Source of the DNA: JBBCJT01 sp037190665 | GTDB taxonomy: Bacteria > Pseudomonadota > Alphaproteobacteria > Acetobacterales > Acetobacteraceae | Assembly: GCA_037190665.1 (NCBI GenBank) | Contig: JBBCJT010000217.1 | Coordinates: forward strand, 1-33,202 | Direction: 5' to 3' | DNA: 33,202 nucleotides | Shown here: positions 7,734 to 14,847 of the stretch, piece by piece | Layout of the letters: each line of letters starts with the position of its first letter | Position numbering within the stretch: position 1 is the stretch's first letter | Program-made: the position numbers and the translations under genes | Notes under the pieces: model-generated | Seen by the model: the letters and a program-made list of their open reading frames with translations, nothing else | What the model was told of the DNA's origin: nothing | Databases searched by the model: none

Positions 7734-8939
7734 ATGTTCCCTCGCCGCATCCTGCTCGCCGCCCCTGCCCTGCTCACCACGCCCGCCCTCGCGCAGCGGC
7801 GCGCGCCGCAGCCCTCCCCTCGCCCGCGCGGGGAGGCGCCGGCCGTCCCGCCCGCCACGCCGGCGAGCACACCGCTCGGCCCGCTCGATGTGTTCGCGCG
7901 GCAGGCGCTCGTCGTGGATTCGGATACCGGCGCGGTGCTGCTGGAAAAGGACGCGGACGTGCGCATGCCGCCGTCATCCATGTCGAAGCTGATGACCATC
8001 TACGTGGTGTTCGGCCTGCTCCAGCAGGGGCGGCTGACGATGGAGCAGAAGCTGCCCGTCAGCGAGCGCGCGTGGCGGATGGAAGGCTCCAAGATGTTCG
8101 TCCATGTCGGCGACATGGTCAGCGTGGCCGACCTGCTGCGCGGGGTGATCGTGCAGTCGGGCAACGACGCCTGCATCGTGTTCGAGGAAGCGATCGGCGG
8201 CAGCGAATCCGGCTTCGCGGAGATCCTGAACGAGACCGCGAAGAAGATCGGCCTGCGCGACAGCACCTTCCGCAACTCCACCGGCTGGCCGCATCCGGAA
8301 CACCGGATGACCTGCCGCGACCTCGCGGCGCTGGCGCGGCGGCTGATCGTCGACTTCCCCGACTACTACCCGATCTACAACGAGAAGAGCTTCCGCTTCG
8401 CCAACATCACGCAGGAGAACCGCAACCCGCTGGTGCAGCGCGGCTATGGCGACGGGCTCAAGACCGGCCATACGGAGGAGGCCGGCTACGGCCTGACCGG
8501 ATCGTCGCTGCGCAACGGGCGCCGCGTGATCACGGTCTGCAACGGCTGGACCTCGATGCGCCAGCGCGCCGAGGAAAGCGGGCGGCTGATGGAATGGGCG
8601 TTCCGCGAGTTCGAGAACGTCACCCTGTTCACCGCCGGCGACGTGGTGGAGGAGATCCCCGTGTGGCTGGGCGACCGGCGCACCGTGCCGGCCGTGGGCG
8701 GACACGCGCTGACAGTGACGATGCCCCGCGCCTGGCGGCGGACGGCGACGGTGAAGGTGGAGTACCAGTCCCCGGTCTCCGCCCCGGTGCGACGCGGCGA
8801 GAAGGTGGGTGAGCTCGTGCTGACCGGCCAGGGCGTGCCGCCGATGCGCGTGCCGCTGTTCGCAGGCGCGGATGTGGACCGGCTGGGGCTGCCGGGCCGG
8901 GCGATGGCGGTGATCTCGCGCATGGTCGGCGGTGGCTGA
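7734..8939 (+). CDS. D-alanyl-D-alanine carboxypeptidase, PBP5/6 type
   Basis: A 401-residue exported penicillin-binding protein. It has a signal peptide (MFPRRILLAAPALLTTPALA), then a Pro/Arg-rich linker, and the S11 peptidase domain with all three motifs: Ser82-Met-Ser-Lys85, Ser141-Gly-Asn143 and Lys242-Thr-Gly244. The PBP5-type C-terminal beta-domain follows (about 295-385). These enzymes remove the terminal D-Ala from peptidoglycan pentapeptides in the periplasm. The end of the protein (LPGRAMAVISRMVGGG) is only weakly amphipathic, so membrane anchoring is uncertain. The start lies 4 bp after the rlpA stop, which makes a transglycosylase-RlpA-carboxypeptidase operon. Confidence 0.93.
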   Translation: MFPRRILLAAPALLTTPALAQRRAPQPSPRPRGEAPAVPPATPASTPLGPLDVFARQALVVDSDTGAVLLEKDADVRMPPSSMSKLMTIYVVFGLLQQGRLTMEQKLPVSERAWRMEGSKMFVHVGDMVSVADLLRGVIVQSGNDACIVFEEAIGGSESGFAEILNETAKKIGLRDSTFRNSTGWPHPEHRMTCRDLAALARRLIVDFPDYYPIYNEKSFRFANITQENRNPLVQRGYGDGLKTGHTEEAGYGLTGSSLRNGRRVITVCNGWTSMRQRAEESGRLMEWAFREFENVTLFTAGDVVEEIPVWLGDRRTVPAVGGHALTVTMPRAWRRTATVKVEYQSPVSAPVRRGEKVGELVLTGQGVPPMRVPLFAGADVDRLGLPGRAMAVISRMVGGG

Positions 8940-9012
8940 GCCCGCGGGAGCCGCGTCCGGGGCGCTTTACGGCTCAGGTTCGGCCGTCGAGTAACCGGAA
9001 TAGCAACTAGAG

Positions 9013-9041
9013 TTGACACATTGGCACATGACAACCACAGT
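9013..9041 (+). promoter_or_regulatory. Candidate promoter of the toxin-antitoxin operon
   Basis: A perfect -35 TTGACA (9013-9018) and, after 17 nt, CACAGT (9036-9041), which keeps only A2, A4 and T6 of a -10. The predicted transcription start is around 9048, i.e. at the proposed GTG start codon. The -10 lies inside the palindrome at 9024-9051, as expected for autorepression. Confidence 0.4.
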
Positions 9042-9051
9042 TGTCATGTGC
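9024..9051. promoter_or_regulatory. Perfect 12-bp inverted repeat, probable antitoxin operator
   Basis: Arms GCACATGACAAC (9024-9035) and GTTGTCATGTGC (9040-9051) are exact reverse complements around the 4-nt spacer CACA. It overlaps the candidate -10 and the toxin start. By analogy with other type II systems this is the likely binding site of the HTH antitoxin; binding is inferred. Confidence 0.75.
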
Positions 9052-9353
9052 TTGAGCTTATCAAGAGGCGGACCTTCGACGCGTGGCTGCGCGGCCTGCG
9101 GGACCGCCGGGCAGTTGCGCGGATCGCGGCTCGGCTCGATCGGCTCGCTGTTGGCAATCCCGGTACGGTCAGGCCGGTCGGCGCCGGGGTGTCGGAACTC
9201 AAGATCGACTACGGTCCCGGCTACCGCGTCTACTTCCTGCAGCATGGTTCGGTGGTGATCGTGCTGCTGTGCGAAGGCGACAAGTCCTCGCAGGATCAGG
9301 ACATCAAGCGGGCGCAGGTCTTGGCCAAGGAATGGAAGGAGGCAGGACGATGA
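9048..9353 (+). CDS. Type II toxin, RelE/ParE superfamily (HigB-like addiction-module killer)
   Basis: About 101 residues. Family features are plain: TFDAWLRGLRDRRAVARIAARLDRL, then GVSELKIDYGPGYRVYF and VIVLLCEGDKSSQDQDIKRAQVLA. These place it in the addiction-module killer group (PF05973-type), whose members are usually ribosome-dependent mRNA interferases. The frame is open upstream to a TTG at 9021; GTG at 9048 gives the usual length and begins VLELIKRR. Neither start has a Shine-Dalgarno sequence, so leaderless translation from the promoter above is possible. The antitoxin start overlaps its stop (ATGA). Confidence 0.88.
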   Translation: MLELIKRRTFDAWLRGLRDRRAVARIAARLDRLAVGNPGTVRPVGAGVSELKIDYGPGYRVYFLQHGSVVIVLLCEGDKSSQDQDIKRAQVLAKEWKEAGR

Positions 9354-9649
9354 ACGAGAAGTTCAGTCGCTACGATAGCGCGGACTACCTCAAGACCGAG
9401 GAAGACATCGCCGCATACATCGAGGCTGTGATGGAGGAAGGCGCCGACGATCCGACCCTTGTCGCGCACGCGCTGGGCGTCGTGGCCCGCGCCCGGAACC
9501 TGAGCCAGCTTGCCCGCGATGTGGGGATGAGCCGCCAGGGGCTGGACAAGGCGCTTTCACCGGACGGCAATCCCAGCTTCGCCACGATCGCCAAGGTGGC
9601 GCATGCGCTCGGCCTGCGCCTGACCTTGCGGCCGGCCACGCCGGGCTGA
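9350..9649 (+). CDS. Antitoxin of the RelE/HigB-like toxin, HTH addiction-module antidote
   Basis: A 99-residue cytoplasmic DNA-binding antitoxin. The N-terminal part (FSRYDSADYLKTEEDIAAYIEAVMEEGADDPTLVAHALGVVARARN) is typical of the putative addiction-module antidote family. The C-terminal HTH is LSQLARDVGMSRQGLDKALSPDGNPSFATIAKVAHALGLRL. A perfect AAGGAGG (9336-9342) lies 7 nt before the ATG, in contrast to the toxin's lack of one; stronger antitoxin translation is the expected consequence. It is coupled to the toxin by ATGA overlap and should repress the operon through the palindrome at 9024-9051. Confidence 0.9.
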   Translation: MNEKFSRYDSADYLKTEEDIAAYIEAVMEEGADDPTLVAHALGVVARARNLSQLARDVGMSRQGLDKALSPDGNPSFATIAKVAHALGLRLTLRPATPG

Positions 9650-9658
9650 GGGCGCGCC

Positions 9659-9976
9659 ATGCCGCGGACCACCGCCAGCCGATCGCCTGCGTTTCGGCCC
9701 ACCCATCCTGGCGCCCTGCTGCGGGAGGACGTGCTGCCCGCCCTGGGGATCGGCGTCAGCGAGGCGGCAAGCGCGCTAGGTGTCAGCCGGCGGTCCCTGC
9801 ACGCCATTCTGGCGGAGCGCAGGGCCGTCTCCCCCGAGATGGCGATCCGGTTCGGCAAGCTGTGCGGCAACGGGCCGGATCTGTGGCTCCGGATGCAGAC
9901 TGCGCGGGACCTGTGGGATGCGGAGCGCGCCATGGCCGAAGTCGTGGAGATGATCCCGACGCTACGGCCGGCGTGA
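9659..9976 (+). CDS. HigA/VapI-type antitoxin without a cognate HigB
   Basis: A 105-residue XRE-type protein with the HigA signature: HPGALLREDVLPALGIGVSEAASALGVSRRSLHAILAERRAVSPEMAIRFGKLCGNGPDLWLRMQTARDLWDAE. HigA neutralises HigB and binds operator DNA. The gene starts 9 bp after the previous antitoxin, and no second toxin of the HigB type lies before or after it. A GTG of the downstream GNAT frame overlaps its stop (GTGA at 9973-9976). It may be a leftover from another module, an auxiliary regulator, or a partner of the GNAT protein. Family assignment is firm; role is open. Confidence 0.88.
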   Translation: MPRTTASRSPAFRPTHPGALLREDVLPALGIGVSEAASALGVSRRSLHAILAERRAVSPEMAIRFGKLCGNGPDLWLRMQTARDLWDAERAMAEVVEMIPTLRPA

Positions 9977-9984
9977 TTCACCGA

Positions 9985-10521
9985 ATGCTCCGCCTGCGCG
10001 CCGCAACCCCGGACGACCTCGACGCCATCGCCACGCTGCACGCGACGGTGTGGCGCGACACGTATCGCGATCTCGCACCCGCCGATGCCATCGCCGCGCT
10101 GGGGGTCGGGGTGCGGCGTGCGCGCTGGGCCGCGCTGCTCGCCGCGCCCGACCCGCGTCAGCGCATCGTGGTCGCGGAGGAGGACGGGCGCATCGTCGGC
10201 TTCGGCCTTGCCGGGCCGAGCACCGGGGCGGAGTTCGGCGGTCGCGCGGAGGTGAAGTTCCTCTATGTCGACCGCACCTGCTCCCGGCGGGGTGTGGGGC
10301 GGATGCTGCTCGCCGACATGGCGCGCCACGTCGCCGCGACCGGGCATGCGGGCATGGCGCTCGCGGTGGTGGACGGCAACGCGCCAGCCATCGCCTTCTA
10401 TGACGCGATGGGCGGCCGCGCCGTTGGCCGCGCCACCGACCCCGGCCCGCTCTGGCGCTCCGACAACATCATCTATGCCTGGGACGACCTGTCCGACCCG
10501 CGCCTCCTGCCGCGCGGGTGA
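9985..10521 (+). CDS. GNAT-family N-acetyltransferase
   Basis: The 178-residue product starts MLRLRAATPDDLDAIATLHATVWRDTYRD. The acetyl-CoA-binding motif A reads VKFLYVDRTCSRRGVGRMLLADMARHVAATG, containing the R-x-x-G-x-G/A pattern as RRGVGR. Motif B follows (MALAVVDGNAPAIAFYDAMGG). The enzyme transfers acetyl groups to an amine of unknown identity in the cytoplasm. The ATG at 9985 fits family length; a GTG at 9973 overlaps the HigA stop and would add four residues while coupling translation. Resemblance to single-domain amine acetyltransferases is clear, so a link to the toxin-antitoxin genes is only positional. Confidence 0.87.
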   Translation: MLRLRAATPDDLDAIATLHATVWRDTYRDLAPADAIAALGVGVRRARWAALLAAPDPRQRIVVAEEDGRIVGFGLAGPSTGAEFGGRAEVKFLYVDRTCSRRGVGRMLLADMARHVAATGHAGMALAVVDGNAPAIAFYDAMGGRAVGRATDPGPLWRSDNIIYAWDDLSDPRLLPRG

Positions 10522-10534
10522 GCCGAAGGCCGGG

Positions 10535-10680
10535 TCAGCCGGTTGGTCGATCCCTAAACACCGCGCCGCCTTTCACGATCAGCCGCAGCCAGTGCGACCA
10601 GCGGGCCGCGATCCGCGACCGGATCGCCGCCCAACACCACCGGCGGGCGCCGACTGACCGCACGTAAGTCCTTCCGCGCC
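10535..10680 (-). pseudogene. C-terminal remnant of an amidohydrolase, frameshifted
   Basis: On the minus strand two frames together spell a typical metal-dependent amidohydrolase C-terminus. One frame gives PPVVLGGDPVADRGPLVALA; the next frame continues with LRLIVKGGAVFRDRPTG and a TGA at 10535-10537. Intact enzymes of this superfamily end in ADLVVLxGDPLxD...VxxVxKGGxxx. A single-base shift near 10580-10590 separates the halves, and nothing recognisable precedes it. It lies between the GNAT gene and the GntR regulator. This is a reading of a short stretch, hence moderate confidence. Confidence 0.5.
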
Positions 10681-10806
10681 GATGCGACGTCCCGGCATGA
10701 ACTTCCTCGCCGACGTCGTCTGCCCACCCGGCCCGCGAGCGGAGTCCGTCCGTCACCGCGGCCTCGGCCGCCGCCGGTCGCCGAACAGGGGCTGACGCCC
10801 CTCCCC

Positions 10807-11574
10807 TCACGAAGCTGCCGGGACCGTCCGGGACGGTGGAGACGATGCCTCGTCCGTCTCGGTTCCACCGAAGCAGAACGCAGCGACCGCATCGAGATGT
10901 GCGGCCATCAACCGCCGCGCGGTATCGGCGTCGCGCGCGCGCAGCGCGGCCACCAGCGCCTGCCGGAAGCCCGTGCGCGCGGAGCACTGCTCATCCGTCT
11001 CCGACCGGGTGCGCAACAGCCGCCACATCTCGTGTCGAGGACTGTTCAGCAGGCCCGGCAGGACATCGGCGAGAGGGGCGATGCCGGCCGCCTGTGCCAG
11101 CATGATGTGGAACTCCACCGCCTCATCCGCGAAGGGCAGGCTCGCCGCCGCAGCCGCACTCACGGCACGCGCCAGCCGGTCGAGTTCGTCGACCTGCGGC
11201 GCCGTCGCCACGCGCGCGGCCTCGGCTGCGAGCTCAGGTTCCAGCAGCCGCCGGGCGCGGAGCTGTTCGCGCGGGCCCGGCCCCGGATCGCCGCGCCGTG
11301 CCCAGGGCAAGGCGGCCCCGCGCCGCGGCCGGCGCAACACGTACACGCCGCCGCCGCTGCGAGCGAGCACGATGCCGGCTGTTTCCAGCGCCACCATCGC
11401 CTCCCGCACCGCGGGCCGGCTGACCGACAGGCTGCGGGCGATCTCCCCTTCCGGCGGCAACCGGCCACCGACCGGGATGTCGTGGTCGAGGATGAACTCC
11501 ACCACCCGGGCGGCGATCTCCTCGTAAAGCCGCGGGCGACGGACGGGACGCGCGGCGGTGAAGGACGTGCTCAT
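10807..11574 (-). CDS. FadR-subfamily GntR transcriptional regulator (FCD domain)
   Basis: A 255-residue repressor. The winged-helix domain (about 14-80) reads RLYEEIAARVVEFILDHDIPVGGRLPPEGEIARSLSVSRPAVREAMVALETAGIVLARSGGGVYV, the standard GntR pattern. The C-terminal all-helical FCD domain (about 105-235) has the metal or ligand histidine motif DEAVEFHIMLAQAAG and a later MAAHLDAV. Such proteins release DNA on binding organic acids. It is transcribed divergently from the TctC/enolase-superfamily operon and a FadR-like palindrome lies between, so it very probably controls that operon and itself. Confidence 0.92.
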   Translation of the reverse strand: MSTSFTAARPVRRPRLYEEIAARVVEFILDHDIPVGGRLPPEGEIARSLSVSRPAVREAMVALETAGIVLARSGGGVYVLRRPRRGAALPWARRGDPGPGPREQLRARRLLEPELAAEAARVATAPQVDELDRLARAVSAAAAASLPFADEAVEFHIMLAQAAGIAPLADVLPGLLNSPRHEMWRLLRTRSETDEQCSARTGFRQALVAALRARDADTARRLMAAHLDAVAAFCFGGTETDEASSPPSRTVPAAS

Positions 11575-11621
11575 GCCACGCTTAGATCACAGACCGGGTG
11601 ATCGGGCCACTTGCCTGTCAA

Positions 11622-11634
11622 GCTGTCTGACAGC
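11622..11634. promoter_or_regulatory. FadR/GntR-type operator candidate
   Basis: GCTGTC-T-GACAGC is a perfect 13-bp odd palindrome with the GT-N3-AC core seen in FadR-subfamily operators. A further CTGTCA at 11615-11620 forms an outer repeat with TGACAG (11628-11633). It sits in the divergent region between the regulator and the TctC gene, 62 bp before the latter's ATG. Confidence 0.7.
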
Positions 11635-11696
11635 ATGATCGGTTCGCGGCCGTCAGATGCCGCCGAACGCGAACACGCGACCCAGGAGGGAGAGAA

Positions 11697-12674
11697 ATGT
11701 TCAGCCGCAGAGGGTTCGGCGCGCTCGTCGCCGGGGCCGGCCTGGCCACGGCCGCCGGTGCGCAGCAGGCCGCCTTTCCGTCCCGCCCGGGCCGGGTGGT
11801 CATCCCCTTCGCCCCCGGCGCGGCGACGGACATCCTGTCGCGGCTGATGGCGCAGGAGCTGACGGACGCGCTGGGCCAGCCCTTCGTGGCGGAGAACCGG
11901 ACCGGCGCGAACGGGGTGATCGCGGCCGAGTTCGTCGTCCGCGGACCGAAGGACGGCTACACCCTGCTGACCGGCACGTTCAGCACCCACGGCACCAACC
12001 CGCACATCTATCCGCGCTTCCCGTACGATCCGATCGCCGACTTCGCACCGATCACGCTGATCGCCACCGTGCCGCTGCTGCTGGTCGCCCACCCCGCGCT
12101 CGGCGCTGCAAACGCGGGTGACCTCGCCCGGCTTGCGCGGGGGAGTCCGGGAAAGATCGTGGCCGCCTCGGGCGGACTTGGCTCCTCGCAGCATCTCGGC
12201 GCGGTGCTGTTCGAGCGCGCGGCCGGCGTGCAACTCGACATCGTCCACTACGCCCGCGGCTTCGCGCAGCTCCTGCCCGACCTGATGGAGAACCGCGTCA
12301 ACGTGACCTTCGGCGATCCGCTGTCGCTGCTGCCGATGGTGCGCGACGGCAAGCTGAAGGCGCTCGCGGTCACCGCCCGTACGCGGACGGAGATGCTGCC
12401 GGACGTGCCGACCATGGTCGAAGCCGGGCTGCCCGATGCGTCCATGGATACGTGGTACGGGCTGTTCGTGGCCGCGGGGACCGATCCGGCGATCGTCGCG
12501 AAACTGGGGGAGACGGCGAGCGCCGCCGTGAAGCGGCCCGAGGTCGCGGCAAGGATACGCGCGCTCGGCGGCGTGCCGTCCGGCCTGACGCCCACCGAGT
12601 TTGCCGCCTTCGTCCGGGCCGAGAACACGCGCTGGGGCGAAGTGATCCGCGCGGCCGGAATCCGCGCCGAATGA
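11697..12674 (+). CDS. TctC/Bug-family periplasmic solute-binding protein
   Basis: The 325-residue protein has a Tat-like leader (MFSRRGFGALVAGAGLATAAGAQQ) and the Bug fold: FPSRPGRVVIPFAPGAATDILSRLMAQELTDALGQPFVAENRTGANG, then VVRGPKDGYTLL, and DVPTMVEAGLPDASMDTWYGLFVAAGTDP. Bug proteins bind carboxylates such as tricarboxylates or aromatic acids in the periplasm for a TctAB permease or for sensing. No tctA or tctB is nearby, so it is an orphan as often in Acetobacteraceae and Bordetella. AGGAGGGAG precedes the ATG. Its stop overlaps the next ATG (12671-12674), and the divergent GntR gene probably regulates both. Confidence 0.93.
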   Translation: MFSRRGFGALVAGAGLATAAGAQQAAFPSRPGRVVIPFAPGAATDILSRLMAQELTDALGQPFVAENRTGANGVIAAEFVVRGPKDGYTLLTGTFSTHGTNPHIYPRFPYDPIADFAPITLIATVPLLLVAHPALGAANAGDLARLARGSPGKIVAASGGLGSSQHLGAVLFERAAGVQLDIVHYARGFAQLLPDLMENRVNVTFGDPLSLLPMVRDGKLKALAVTARTRTEMLPDVPTMVEAGLPDASMDTWYGLFVAAGTDPAIVAKLGETASAAVKRPEVAARIRALGGVPSGLTPTEFAAFVRAENTRWGEVIRAAGIRAE

Positions 12675-13864
12675 GCACACGCGAAACCGGCCCCACCATC
12701 ATCGACCGGGTCGAGCTGCACGCCCTCACCTATGACGCCGCGGGGTTCGGCCGCGATCCTCATGGCCTGCTGGTCTGCCACCCGGGCGGAAGCGCCACCG
12801 TAGGGTCCTTCTGCCTCGTCATCCGTACGGCGGACGGCGCGCGCGGCGAGTACGTGCCCAGCCACAGCGCCAAGAACCCCGCCATCCTCGGCCAGGTCGC
12901 GGCCCTCGCGCCGCGGCTGGTCGGCCGTGACGCCTTCGCGCGCGAGGAGATCTGGGGCGACATGAAGCGCGCCCAGCGCCATCTCGCCGCGGTGGGCCTG
13001 TCCGCGATCGACGTGTGCCTGTGGGACCTCGCCGGCAAGGCCACGGGCCAGTCGATCGGCCGCATGCTCGGCGGCTACCGCACCGCGCTGCCGACCTATG
13101 CCAGCACCGTGCACGCGGATCGCAACGGCGCGCTGCACGACAAGCACGCCTTCGCGGAGTTCGCGCTGCGGTGCCGCGATCTCGGCTATCGCGGCTTCAA
13201 GATCCATGGCTGGGCCGAGGCGGACCCGCGCGAGGAGGCGGAGAACCTGCTGCACGTGGCGGGCGCCATCGGCCGGGACATGGCGCTGATGATCGACCCC
13301 GCGAGTTCGCTGCGCACCTTCGCGGATGCGCTCTATCTCGGCCGCGCCTGCGACGAGGCCGGCTGCTACTGGTACGAGGACCCCTTCTCCGACACCGGCG
13401 TCGCGCCCGCCGCGCATCGCCGCCTGCGCGAGCTGATCCGCACGCCGCTGCTGCTGACCGAGCATGTGCGAACGCTGGAAGCGAAGGTGGCCTGGATCGA
13501 GCAGGGCGCCACCGACTTCCTGCGCGCGGATCCGGAATACGACCTGGGCATCACGGGCGCGATGAAGACGGCGCACCTCGCGGAGGCCTTCGGTCTGGAC
13601 GTGGAACTGCACGCCGCCGGCCCTGCGCAGCGACAGGTGATGTCGGCGCTGCGCAACAGCAATTTCTACGAGCTGTCGCTGGTCGGCCCCAACGTCCGCA
13701 ATCCCATCCCGCCGGTCTACGCCTGCGACTATTCGGATGAGCTGGAGGCGGTGGGACCGGACGGGTGCTTTCCGGTGCCGCAGGGGCCGGGCCTCGGGGT
13801 CACGTACGACTGGGATTACATCGGGCGGCGGACCACGCAGGTGCAGGTCTGGCCGGCGGGCTGA
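12671..13864 (+). CDS. Enolase-superfamily enzyme (mandelate racemase/muconate lactonizing type), probable acid-sugar dehydratase or racemase
   Basis: A 397-residue enzyme with an N-terminal capping domain and a C-terminal barrel. Barrel residues visible in order are: the second-strand KIHGW (Lys-Ile-His in place of Lys-x-Lys), metal ligands in MIDPASSL (Asp), YWYEDPF (Glu) and LLLTEHV (Glu), then Asp in RADPEYDLGITGAMK and His in VELHAAGPA. The last two form the Asp-His dyad of the mandelate racemase subgroup. Such enzymes abstract a proton alpha to a carboxylate to racemise or dehydrate it. Coupled to a carboxylate-binding TctC protein, it probably acts on the solute that protein binds. The exact substrate is unknown. 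Confidence 0.88.
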   Translation: MSTRETGPTIIDRVELHALTYDAAGFGRDPHGLLVCHPGGSATVGSFCLVIRTADGARGEYVPSHSAKNPAILGQVAALAPRLVGRDAFAREEIWGDMKRAQRHLAAVGLSAIDVCLWDLAGKATGQSIGRMLGGYRTALPTYASTVHADRNGALHDKHAFAEFALRCRDLGYRGFKIHGWAEADPREEAENLLHVAGAIGRDMALMIDPASSLRTFADALYLGRACDEAGCYWYEDPFSDTGVAPAAHRRLRELIRTPLLLTEHVRTLEAKVAWIEQGATDFLRADPEYDLGITGAMKTAHLAEAFGLDVELHAAGPAQRQVMSALRNSNFYELSLVGPNVRNPIPPVYACDYSDELEAVGPDGCFPVPQGPGLGVTYDWDYIGRRTTQVQVWPAG

Positions 13865-13943
13865 GAACCGTCTGACGCGGAAATTCGCGCGAAGGCGTCG
13901 TGGCGCGGGTCAGGCCGGAGGGACAGTCGCTCTCCGCAAGCGG

Positions 13944-14756
13944 CTAGATTCTCTCGAACACGCAGTTGATGAATTCCCCCTCCTGATCCCGGCCGACAAC
14001 GCGGAATCCCGAGCGCTCTGCCAGCACTTCCGGCGCATCTCCGGTCAGGAAGATGACGTGAAAGCGCGTGAAGGAATATGCGTACTCGTAACAGGGGGAC
14101 GCGTGCGCCATCAGCGCGCCCGGCTTCAGGATCGAGTGGAAGTAACGAAACTCCTCCACCGGCTTGAGCATGTGCTCGATCACGTTGTTCGAGAAGATGC
14201 CGGCGAATGTCGCCGAGATGTACCCTTTGTCCCCGACCACAAAGCTGCCCTCCATGGGCGGCGCGGCGGGCTCATATCCCCACACATCGTAACCTTCGGC
14301 ACGGAGGGCGGTGATGCTGCGGCTCCATCGGCCGCAGCCCCAATTCAGGTATGGGCCGCTTCCATCCGGGCGGAGAGAGCGGAACGCACGGATCTCCGAT
14401 GCGGTCGAATCAGATTCTGCGTAGCCGTCATAGAGCAGGCGGTAATCTATGCTCACCATCTCCGGCGGGAGGTCGAGGAACTTCATCGGCCCGAACACCG
14501 CGCCGCACCCCTGGCACACATAGCGCTCCAGCCTGCCGCCCCCGAACTGGCAGTGATCGATGCGCATTTCCAGGCGTTCGCGGGATTCCTCCCGATCGCA
14601 GATCGGGCATCGGGCCCGACGGCCCGGGAGCGTGAGGGCGTCCAGCCGGTCCGCCTGCGCCCAGAAGGATCGCATCAGGCCGTCGCGCAGAAGGGCTTGC
14701 CGCTCCTCCAGTCTGGCAAGTCGCTCCTCGATGTCGGGAGTGGGGCGCATGTCCAT
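13944..14756 (-). CDS. Class I SAM-dependent methyltransferase with N-terminal zinc ribbon
   Basis: A 270-residue protein. Residues about 8-40 form a charged helix (IEERLARLEERQALLRDGL). Then a four-cysteine zinc-ribbon-like module follows: Cys50-x2-Cys53 (CPIC) and Cys81-x2-Cys84 (CQGC). The methyltransferase core has the SAM-binding motif I as YLNWGCGRWSRSI (about 137-149), GYDVWGYEPA for the acidic strand-2 region, and SNNVIEHMLKPVEEF as the post-I/IV segment. The substrate is not known; zinc-ribbon methyltransferases of this build are common in sugar-modification clusters, but no such cluster is here. The gene seems somewhat less GC-rich than its neighbours and lies just outside the proposed island boundary. 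Confidence 0.82.
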   Translation of the reverse strand: MDMRPTPDIEERLARLEERQALLRDGLMRSFWAQADRLDALTLPGRRARCPICDREESRERLEMRIDHCQFGGGRLERYVCQGCGAVFGPMKFLDLPPEMVSIDYRLLYDGYAESDSTASEIRAFRSLRPDGSGPYLNWGCGRWSRSITALRAEGYDVWGYEPAAPPMEGSFVVGDKGYISATFAGIFSNNVIEHMLKPVEEFRYFHSILKPGALMAHASPCYEYAYSFTRFHVIFLTGDAPEVLAERSGFRVVGRDQEGEFINCVFERI

Positions 14757-14847
14757 GACGCGACGCTACCACGCCGCGCTGCGGCGTCCGGCCCTATCGG
14801 GTCGGACGTGTTCCGGACGCGGCGGCGAACCGCGTTCGCGTGCAGAA

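Noticed and set aside
11571..12680. Minus-strand frame of 369 codons opposite the TctC gene
   Set aside because: Arg/Gly/His-rich shadow with no family features; the plus strand codes a complete Bug-family protein.
12248..13612. Minus-strand frame of 454 codons opposite the enolase-superfamily gene
   Set aside because: Antisense shadow; the opposite strand carries all catalytic motifs.
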